Assembly: GCA_029556545.1 (NCBI GenBank)
Contig: JAKQEQ010000076.1
Span: 61,231 to 125,230 of the forward strand
Origin: Candidatus Hydrogenedentota bacterium
Lineage (GTDB): Bacteria; Hydrogenedentota; Hydrogenedentia; Hydrogenedentales; JAGMZX01
Length of the DNA: 64,000 nucleotides
Direction of reading: 5' to 3'
The notes beneath the pieces were generated by a model. The model saw only the letters and a program-made list of their open reading frames with translations. It had not been told where the DNA came from and did no database searches. The position numbers and the translations under genes are program-made. Of the stretch, positions 57,622 through 64,000 are shown one piece after another. How positions within the stretch are numbered: the first letter of the stretch is position 1; each line of letters starts with the position of its first letter.

Positions 57622-58919
57622 AGGCGCACCTCGACGGCGCGGGCGTGCGCATCAAGGCCCTCGGCCCGCGCTAGCGCGATGATGTCCTCCGCGTCGGCGC
57701 GGAGTCTTTCGCGCGTGTAGTACAGGATGTTTGTCACCTTGCGGAAATCCTCTGCGGTGAGCGGCGACTGACGCCGCGCGCGGCGGCCCGTCGGCAGGAT
57801 GTGATTCGGGCCGGCGTAATAATCGCCCACGGCAACGGGTGTCCAGCCGCCGAGCATGATCGCGCCTGCGTTCGTGATGCGGTCCGCGAGCTTGCGCGGA
57901 AACTCGACCTGGATGCTCAGGTGTTCGGGCGCGATCAGGTTCGTCAGTTCGACCGCCTCGTCCATGTCGCGGACGAGGATAATGCGGCCCCGGTCCTCCA
58001 GCGACCGCGTGATGATATCGCGGCGCGGCGCGCGGGCCGTCTCTTCGGCAAGCGCTTCGCGCACCGTCGCGACCAGTTCCGCGGATGTCGTGATCAGGAT
58101 CGCGAGCGCGCCTTCATCGTGCTCCGCCTGTGCCAGCAGTTCCGCGACCACGTAGGCGGGGTCGGCCTTCTCGTCGGCAATAACCACCACCTCGGAAGGT
58201 CCGGCCTCGCTGTCGGTCTCGACCTGACCGCGCATGAGCGCCTTGGCGGCGGTGACGTAGACGTTCCCCGGCCCCGTGATCTTCATCACGGCGGGAATGG
58301 TCCGCGTACCGTAGGCGAGCGCCGCGACGGCCTGCGCGCCGCCGACGCGAAACACGCGGGTCGCGCCAGCGATCCGCGCCGCGGCCAGCACCACGGGGTG
58401 GATGCTCCCGTTGTACGAAGGCGGCGAGACCATGATGATGTCCTTCACGCCGGCGACGCGCGCGGGCGCAATGTTCATCAGCACGGACGAGGGATAGAAC
58501 GCTTTGCCGCCAGGCACGTAAACGCCCGCGCTCTCGATGGGCGTGATGTGCTGGCCCAGCACCGAGCCGTCTTCCTGCGTCTCCTCCCACGATTCGCGCA
58601 GGTTCTTGCTGTGGAAGCGGCGGATGTTCTCATGCGCGCGTTCGAGCACGGCGAAAAGCCCTGGGTCCACCGCCTCGATCGCGGCGTCGATTTCGGCGGG
58701 CGTCACTTCGAAGTGATCGGGGCGCAGCGCGACGCGGTCAAAACGCTCCGTGTATTCGGCGATAGCGGCGTCGCCGTCGCGCCGCACTGCTTCGATGACC
58801 GCGCGGACGGACTCGCGGACTTCGACCAGTGCCTGCTCGTCCGCGGCAAAAGTCAACCCGCGCGCATACGCGAGCGCGTCGCTATACGCGGCGTCATCGC
58901 GAATTTCCAACACCTGCAT
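57618..58919 (-). CDS. hisD: Histidinol dehydrogenase
   Basis: Oxidises histidinol to histidine in two NAD-dependent steps; zinc enzyme. The 433-aa protein has the VYVPGGKAFYPSSVLMN block, GPGNVYVTAAKALM, the D-S-EAGPSEVVVIAD segment and the catalytic APEHLSIQ region with its Glu-His. ATG 58919 has GGGAG nine bases upstream. A GTG at 58949, abutting the murA stop (TGAGTG), would add ten residues and cannot be excluded. It is translationally coupled to hisC. Confidence 0.93.
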   Translation of the reverse strand: MQVLEIRDDAAYSDALAYARGLTFAADEQALVEVRESVRAVIEAVRRDGDAAIAEYTERFDRVALRPDHFEVTPAEIDAAIEAVDPGLFAVLERAHENIRRFHSKNLRESWEETQEDGSVLGQHITPIESAGVYVPGGKAFYPSSVLMNIAPARVAGVKDIIMVSPPSYNGSIHPVVLAAARIAGATRVFRVGGAQAVAALAYGTRTIPAVMKITGPGNVYVTAAKALMRGQVETDSEAGPSEVVVIADEKADPAYVVAELLAQAEHDEGALAILITTSAELVATVREALAEETARAPRRDIITRSLEDRGRIILVRDMDEAVELTNLIAPEHLSIQVEFPRKLADRITNAGAIMLGGWTPVAVGDYYAGPNHILPTGRRARRQSPLTAEDFRKVTNILYYTRERLRADAEDIIALARAEGLDAHARAVEVRL

Positions 58920-58949
58920 CCGTGGCGACTCCCTGGAATCCGTATCCAC

Positions 58950-60203
58950 TCACTCGCGGACGCGCTCGAGGTCCGCGCCCAACGCGGCCAGACGCTCCTC
59001 GATCCGCTCGTAACCTCGGTCGATATGATACACGCGCGCGACCGCGGTTTCCCCGCGCGTCGCCATCAGTCCCGCAATCACCAGCGCGGCGCTCGCGCGC
59101 AGGTCGGATGCCATGACCGGCGCGCCCGAGAGGTGGTCCACGCCGCGAACGACGGCCGTGTTGCCGTCCAGGGCGATGTCCGCGCCCATGCGCGTCAACT
59201 CGCTCGCCTGCATGAAGCGGTTCTCGAAGACCGTCTCCGTGATGCGGCTCACGCCGTCGGCGCAGGTCAGGACGGCCATCGTCTGCGCCTGGAGGTCCGT
59301 GGCGAACCCCGGGTACGGCGCGGTGGCTACGTCCACCGCCTTGAGGCCGTTCCGGGCCGCGACGCGGATGTGCTGTCCATGCACTTCGACCTCCGCGCCC
59401 GCCTCGCGCAGTTTGTCGAGGAACGCGGTGATATGCTCGGCCCGGGCATTCATCACCGTGACGTCGCCATGGGTGCCCGCCGCCGCGGCAAGGAACGTGC
59501 CCGCCTCGATGCGGTCCGGCATGATCGCGTGTTCCACGCCCTGGAGCGTGTCCACGCCGACCACGGTGATCAGGTCCGTGCCCGCGCCCGAGATGCGCGC
59601 GCCCATGGCGTTGAGGAACCGCGCCAGGTCCTCGATCTCGGGCTCGCGCGCCGCGTTATTCAGGCGCGTCACGCCCTCGGCGCGGCAGGCGGCCATCATC
59701 ACGTTCTCCGTCGCACCGACGCTCGGGAAGGGCAGGGTGACATCCGCGCCTTCGAGTCGGCCTTCCGCCGCCACATAGCCCTCGTCTATGCGTATCCTGG
59801 CGCCGAGCGCTTCGAGGCCCTTGAGGTGGATATCCACGGGGCGCGTGCCGATGGCGCAGCCGCCGGGCAGCGAGACGCGGGCGCGGCCGAACCGCGCAAG
59901 CAGGGGCCCGAGCACGAAGAAAGATGCGCGCATCTTGCGCACGAGGTCATAGGGCGCCTCGGGCCGCGCCGTGTCGGGCGTGGTCAACGTCATGTACCGG
60001 CCGGTGAACTCGATTTCCACGCCCATGCCCGAGAGAATCTTGTCCATGGTGAAGACGTCGTGCAGGCAGGGCAGATTGTGCAGGACACATGGCCCTTCGG
60101 CGAGGAGCGACGCCGCCATGAGGGGCAGGGCGGCGTTCTTCGCGCCGCGCACGTGTACCTCCCCCTTGAGGGGCTTTCCGCCGCGAATCAGTATCTTGTC
60201 CAT
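58950..60203 (-). CDS. murA: UDP-GlcNAc 1-carboxyvinyltransferase
   Basis: Catalyses the first committed step of peptidoglycan synthesis, transferring enolpyruvate from PEP. It has 417 aa, the normal length. The active-site Cys is kept in SLPGGCAIGTRPVDIH, so the enzyme is fosfomycin-sensitive in type. KILIRGGKPLKGEVHVRGAKNAAL, AGTFLAAAAGTHGDV and PGFATDLQAQTMAVL are typical. It lies between secG and hisD on the minus strand. A peptidoglycan gene argues that the host makes a murein wall. Confidence 0.94.
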   Translation of the reverse strand: MDKILIRGGKPLKGEVHVRGAKNAALPLMAASLLAEGPCVLHNLPCLHDVFTMDKILSGMGVEIEFTGRYMTLTTPDTARPEAPYDLVRKMRASFFVLGPLLARFGRARVSLPGGCAIGTRPVDIHLKGLEALGARIRIDEGYVAAEGRLEGADVTLPFPSVGATENVMMAACRAEGVTRLNNAAREPEIEDLARFLNAMGARISGAGTDLITVVGVDTLQGVEHAIMPDRIEAGTFLAAAAGTHGDVTVMNARAEHITAFLDKLREAGAEVEVHGQHIRVAARNGLKAVDVATAPYPGFATDLQAQTMAVLTCADGVSRITETVFENRFMQASELTRMGADIALDGNTAVVRGVDHLSGAPVMASDLRASAALVIAGLMATRGETAVARVYHIDRGYERIEERLAALGADLERVRE

Positions 60204-60300
60204 GAAACCTCACCCGGGCGGCGCCGTTGCGCCAAAGCCGAAAGCGAAAGGCCCAAAGCCGTGCGCCGCTTTGGACCCCTGAAAGTCTTCCTCGTCAACG

Positions 60301-60933
60301 CTACTGGGCGTCCGCAGCCGCGTCGGCGGGCGTTTCGGCGGGCGCGGGCGCTGCCTCTGGCGCGGGCGCTGCGTCCGGCGCGGATTCCGGGGCGGCGGCC
60401 TCGGGGGCGGGCGTCGAAACCGGGGCCTCTTCGGCGATTGCGTCCGGCGTCACGACCACCGCGGACGTTTCGGCTTCGACGGGCGCATCGGCCTCCGCAG
60501 GCGCGTCGGCCTCCGCGGGCGCGGCGGTTTCCGCGGGCGCGGCTGCCGTGTCCGGGACAGCGGTTGTCTCGGGCGCAGGCGTAGCACCCTCGTTGAAAAT
60601 AGACTCGTAGGCGTCGTCCGCAACGGCTTCGGCGACGGTTTCCGGCGCGAGCTTGGGCGCTTCGCCGCGGCTGACCTTGCCGCCGATGATCGACATCAAC
60701 AGCGCCATCGCCATAAAGACGCCGGCCATGCCGTGCGTGAGTTTCTGCGGCAGGCTCTTGGCCATGCGCGGCCCGAAAACCGTCTCCGAGCCGGGGCCGA
60801 TGCCGAAGGCGCCCGCGAATCCCGCGCCGCGTCCCTTCTGCAATAGCACGATGACAATGAGCCCGATACACGCGGGCACATACAGGATGATCATCAGCCA
60901 CCAGAGGGCGTTCCAACTGAAAATGACACTCAT
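60301..60933 (-). CDS. secG: SecG with a long low-complexity tail
   Basis: A SecYEG subunit, 210 aa. Residues 1-75 are a normal SecG: two membrane segments (IILYVPACIGLIVIVLLQ and GVFMAMALLMSIIG) joined by the family's QKGRGAGFAGAFGIG loop. The remaining about 135 residues are an Ala/Pro/Glu-rich, unstructured-looking tail with AEADAPAEADAPVEAE repeats and no known domain. The ATG at 60933 has GGAGG about 15 bases before it. It lies 42 bp after tpiA, a very common pairing. Confidence 0.9.
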   Translation of the reverse strand: MSVIFSWNALWWLMIILYVPACIGLIVIVLLQKGRGAGFAGAFGIGPGSETVFGPRMAKSLPQKLTHGMAGVFMAMALLMSIIGGKVSRGEAPKLAPETVAEAVADDAYESIFNEGATPAPETTAVPDTAAAPAETAAPAEADAPAEADAPVEAETSAVVVTPDAIAEEAPVSTPAPEAAAPESAPDAAPAPEAAPAPAETPADAAADAQ

Positions 60934-60975
60934 GATACGCTCACACCTCCGCGCGTTCCGTCGCGCTCGATTCGC

Positions 60976-61743
60976 TTATCCGCCGGCGCCCGCCTTTACG
61001 ATGGCCGCGAAATCCCTCGCGTCCAGCGACGCGCCGCCCACGAGGAAGCCGTCGACATTCGGCTTCGCAATCAGTTGCGCGGCATTGTCCGGCTTCACGC
61101 TGCCGCCATATTGAATCCTTAAACCCTCCGCGATGGTTGCATCGAATTGCCGACGTACCAGGTCGCGGACGTAAGCATGGGCTTCCTCGGCCTGTTCGGG
61201 CGTCGCGGTCACGCCCGTGCCGATGGCCCAGACCGGCTCGTAGGCCAGCGCAACGCGCTCGAAATCGGACGCGGACAGCTTGGCGAGTCCCTCGCCGACC
61301 TGTCGCGACAGCACGTCGTTCATCTGGCCGCCTTGCCGTTCCTCGAGCGTTTCGCCGATGCAAAACATGACCTTGAGGCCGGTATCCACCGCGAAACGCA
61401 GTTTTTCGCTCAGCAGGGCGTCCGTTTCGCCGAAAATCTTGCGGCGTTCGCTGTGGCCGATAATGGCCCAGGCGCAGCCGACATCAAGCAGCATTTGCGG
61501 CGCGATTTCGCCCGTGAAGGCGCCTTTCGCTTCCTTATAAACGTTCTGCGCGCCCAGTTCGACGGCGCTGCCGCGCAAGGCTTGGCCCGCGGCGTACAAC
61601 GCCGTGAACGGCGGACAGACCACGATATCGACGCCGCCCACGTCGGCCACGAGCGGCTTCAGGGCCTCGATCGTGGCCACCGCCTCCCCCACGACCTTGA
61701 ACATCTTCCAGTTTCCGGCAATCAGAGGCTTTCTCACGAGCAC
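60976..61743 (-). CDS. tpiA: Triosephosphate isomerase
   Basis: Interconverts dihydroxyacetone phosphate and glyceraldehyde 3-phosphate. The 255-aa TIM barrel carries NWKM with the catalytic Lys, the catalytic His in IIGHSERRK, the Glu in ALAYEPVWAIGTG, and the phosphate-binding IQYGGSVKPDN. The start is GTG at 61743; a GTG two codons later gives the usual (M)RKPLIAGNWKM and has a better-spaced AGGAA. It is first in the minus-strand run toward hisC. Confidence 0.94.
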   Translation of the reverse strand: MLVRKPLIAGNWKMFKVVGEAVATIEALKPLVADVGGVDIVVCPPFTALYAAGQALRGSAVELGAQNVYKEAKGAFTGEIAPQMLLDVGCAWAIIGHSERRKIFGETDALLSEKLRFAVDTGLKVMFCIGETLEERQGGQMNDVLSRQVGEGLAKLSASDFERVALAYEPVWAIGTGVTATPEQAEEAHAYVRDLVRRQFDATIAEGLRIQYGGSVKPDNAAQLIAKPNVDGFLVGGASLDARDFAAIVKAGAGG

Positions 61744-61942
61744 TTCCTAACTCCGATACGCCGCGTCCCCGACACGGCGGACTGCGTTGTCCCCACCACT
61801 TCCGCTAAACCGCATACCCGTACCCCGCACGGACTCCGGCGTGGGTGACAGAAGACGGGCACGCGAGGAAAAGAAGAATATCAAGTTCCCGCGCCCTGAC
61901 GCAAATAGCGGTGCGAACTTCAGCGGTGCGGCGCGGGCCGTG

Positions 61943-64000
61943 TCATGAGGCAAGGAGTGTCAGGAGACTGGGACATTGCGCCGCGTGGGTGACGGCGCCC
62001 GCGGCGGTCTGCTCGGCGAGCCGGGCGCGGAACGTGTCCAGCGCTTCGGGGCGGGCCTTGAGGGTGGCGTCGAGCCAGGGCGGCACGAAGGTCAGGATGA
62101 GGGCGCGCTGGGCGCTGTCGGAAATCCACGAAGTGCCGATGCACGCGACGATCTCCGCGTACTCGCACACTCTTGCGTCCTGGGCGAACGCGCAATGACT
62201 GCCCTTGACGATTTCGACGTAATACTTGCACGTCGCGGGGATGTTCCCGTAGATGGCCGATCCGTGTCCCCGGACGATGCAGTCCTTCTCCGATCCCATA
62301 ATGAGCGACGGTGAGTACACGTCATACGCGCCCTGGAGCACGGCGGCGTCGACGTGCGATGGGGCGAGCCCGATCACGGCGTGAATCAGCGGATTACTCC
62401 TTGCCGCGAGGATGGCCGCGCCGCCGCCCATGCTGTGCCCCATGACGGCGGTCATGGGCGATACGCGGGCGTGGAACAGCGAAGCGGGCGTCGCGCCTTC
62501 CTCCGCGATGGCCGTGGCGACGAATGCCAGGTCCCGCCCGAAATCGGGGAAGTCCCACGTGACTTCGTTGTAGGTGTCCACGAGCGCCATGATGTAGCCG
62601 TTCGGGACGATGGCCTGCCAGAGGTAGTCGTAGTAGCCGATATTGGTCTGGTAGCCGTGGCCGAAGACCACCACGGGGAACCTGCGGCACGCCGGCCCGG
62701 CCACGGGGGGGCCGTCGCCGGCGTATGCGCCGGGATAATAAAGTTTGACGGGGACCGCGCGATTGCCCCGCGCCGGATCGTAATAGGTCTTGTCAATCCG
62801 TCCAATGGGGTACGGCGGTGTCTCCGGTTCGCATTCCTCGCCTTCTTCGCCTTCGCCGGGCTCGCCTTCCCCTTCGCCTTCTCCTTCCCCTTCGCTCGGC
62901 TCTTCCCACGCGGGCGGCTCTGCCTCCCAGGCGAAGTCCGTGACGAGCGCCTCGACGGGCAGTCCGTCGGCGGGCGGCTGGCCGTCCACCAGCCAGAGGT
63001 TCAGCCGGAAAGTCTCGTTGCCGGGAACCGGCACATCCTCGCCCTCGAAGACCCAGTATCGGGCCAGGTTCGGGGCCGGCGGCACGTCGCCCGCCTGATA
63101 TTTGCCGTAATAGGTTCTGAACTCGGCGCGGCCCGGCTGCCAGACGACGTAGTGGGTGAGATCGGGAGTTTCATCGGTCAGGTTGATACGGAATCGGCGA
63201 CAATGGTCGCCGCAGTCCGGGCAGGCGTCGCAAGGTTGGACCACATATTGCCCGTTGGTGAATTCCTCGGCGTTACCCCATCGCGTGAATTCGACGTCGA
63301 GTTCGCGGTAGTTCGCGTATGACGCCAGTGTGTCGTACGTGAAGGCCCCGAACACCGCATTCGCATCAAGAACATCCAAGCGGCTCCCCGTGGCGACAAG
63401 ATACGCGCCATAGCCGTGCGACGATTCGAGAATGACCTCCGAGCCGCGCCAGAAGCCGTCGCGCTCGCTTATCGTGAGGTGCAGGCCCGCGTCGTCGACC
63501 CAGACGGCGTCCTCGGCGTCGGAGAAGTAGTTGTTCCCAGGTCCGGCCGGATAGTCCTTGCGCTTGACCCGCCAGTCGTGGCCGAATGCGGCGATGTGGC
63601 GGATAGGAGGACCGCGATCGATGACCAGCGTATCGAGCGCCTCCAGCGCATCGGGCATCATCGAGCATGGCCCGCAGATAGCGGCGCTCACCCCCGCCGG
63701 AAGCAGGTACACGGCGATACGGGTCGCGTACTGGTCGAAGCCGCCTGTTACAATCGGGCAGGACCAATGGCCGTTGACATCGAGGACGGTCAGCGGCGCA
63801 TCGTAGTACGGCTTGGTCCACCAGACGTCTTCAAGTTCGATATAGACGGCGATACGATACGCATCCGGGTCATCCGGCGGGATGCAGGTTACATGTCCGG
63901 CGAGATCGTCGGAAGTTCCATATTCGGGGACGAAATCGGCAACTATCCGCGGCGCACAGGGTTGGCCCTCGCCTTCGCCTTCGCCCTCGCCCTCACCTTC
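61943..64000 (-). CDS. Secreted lectin-like / alpha-beta hydrolase fusion (5' end outside window)
   Basis: At least 685 codons are visible; the frame is open to the window edge, so the N-terminus is missing. From the edge inward: a Gly-Glu repeat linker; an unknown beta-rich segment (PRIVADFVPEYGTSDDLAGH); a GH16-like jelly-roll segment (GLHLTISERDGFWRGSEVIL and ELDVEFTRWGNAEEFTNGQYVVQ), whose usual E-x-D-x2-E catalytic motif reads ELDVEFTRWG and is only partly matched; a second EGEGEGEGEP linker; and an alpha/beta hydrolase with the nucleophile elbow GHSMGGGAA, an Asp in MGSEKDCIV and the His in KGSHCAFAQD, as in cutinase/PET-hydrolase-like enzymes. It is probably exported and acts on a polymer or ester; the substrate is unknown. 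Confidence 0.78.
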   Translation of the reverse strand, partial: EGEGEGEGEGEGQPCAPRIVADFVPEYGTSDDLAGHVTCIPPDDPDAYRIAVYIELEDVWWTKPYYDAPLTVLDVNGHWSCPIVTGGFDQYATRIAVYLLPAGVSAAICGPCSMMPDALEALDTLVIDRGPPIRHIAAFGHDWRVKRKDYPAGPGNNYFSDAEDAVWVDDAGLHLTISERDGFWRGSEVILESSHGYGAYLVATGSRLDVLDANAVFGAFTYDTLASYANYRELDVEFTRWGNAEEFTNGQYVVQPCDACPDCGDHCRRFRINLTDETPDLTHYVVWQPGRAEFRTYYGKYQAGDVPPAPNLARYWVFEGEDVPVPGNETFRLNLWLVDGQPPADGLPVEALVTDFAWEAEPPAWEEPSEGEGEGEGEGEPGEGEEGEECEPETPPYPIGRIDKTYYDPARGNRAVPVKLYYPGAYAGDGPPVAGPACRRFPVVVFGHGYQTNIGYYDYLWQAIVPNGYIMALVDTYNEVTWDFPDFGRDLAFVATAIAEEGATPASLFHARVSPMTAVMGHSMGGGAAILAARSNPLIHAVIGLAPSHVDAAVLQGAYDVYSPSLIMGSEKDCIVRGHGSAIYGNIPATCKYYVEIVKGSHCAFAQDARVCEYAEIVACIGTSWISDSAQRALILTFVPPWLDATLKARPEALDTFRARLAEQTAAGAVTHAAQCPSLLTLLAS

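Noticed and set aside
57801..60584. 927-codon open frame on plus opposite hisD and murA
   Set aside because: A typical antisense shadow at high GC, spanning two well-conserved genes and a gap; no ribosome site, no family match.

Overview
The window is high-GC, densely coded bacterial DNA with long genes, many 1-4 bp start/stop overlaps, lipoprotein signals and a full Sec accessory set, so the host is a Gram-negative-type bacterium. It makes dNTPs with a cobalamin-dependent class II ribonucleotide reductase and dTMP with ThyX. The Gly-Glu repeat linkers in the last protein, the short dispersed microsatellites and the gene mix remind me of an uncultured planctomycete- or Hydrogenedentota-like lineage. 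That assignment is inference and rests on no marker-gene comparison.

Layout. 0.1-4.7 kb (minus strand): an AT-richer two-gene operon encoding a Ser/Thr kinase fused to a SAMHD1/dGTPase-like HD domain, followed by an N6-adenine DNA methyltransferase. This is a candidate defence module and the most interesting item here. 5.6-9.2 kb (minus): thyX - four-helix-bundle gene - nrdJ, a nucleotide operon with a good sigma70 promoter and tandem NrdR-box-like sites upstream. 9.8-12.4 kb: a glycosyltransferase and a flippase. 12.4-18.2 kb (minus): thiS-thiE and tgt-yajC-secDF. 18.3-19.8 kb: an S41-protease-like lipoprotein that has lost its catalytic residues. 20.1-20.2 kb: tRNA-Phe and tRNA-Thr. 20.4 kb: an HTH-receiver regulator. 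21.1-30 kb: acyl-CoA synthetase and oppABC, then an inserted DUF433/DUF5615 toxin-antitoxin pair and an ATC-hydrolase-like gene, then oppDF. 30.2 kb: an ECF sigma factor.

31.1-41.95 kb is a genomic island in a tRNA-Val gene. The 3' part of the tRNA is repeated 10,777 bp downstream (51 of 52 bases identical). The cargo is a 2987-residue cyclic beta-1,2-glucan synthase and two small membrane proteins, plus a decayed integrase. Next to it, at 42.4-43.2 kb and 47.0 kb, are a broken IS4-type transposase, a truncated mobile-element ORF and a second integrase stub. They surround a small membrane/lipid cluster: a GT39 glycosyltransferase, a DUF998-like protein and a ceramidase-like protein.

47.2-64 kb returns to conserved genes: a subtilisin-like lipoprotein (minus), mfd (plus), a sigma54 activator (minus) divergent from a UroD-like methyltransferase gene (plus), the minus-strand run tpiA-secG-murA-hisD-hisC, and finally a secreted lectin-like/alpha-beta-hydrolase fusion cut by the window end. 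No CRISPR array or rRNA gene was seen.
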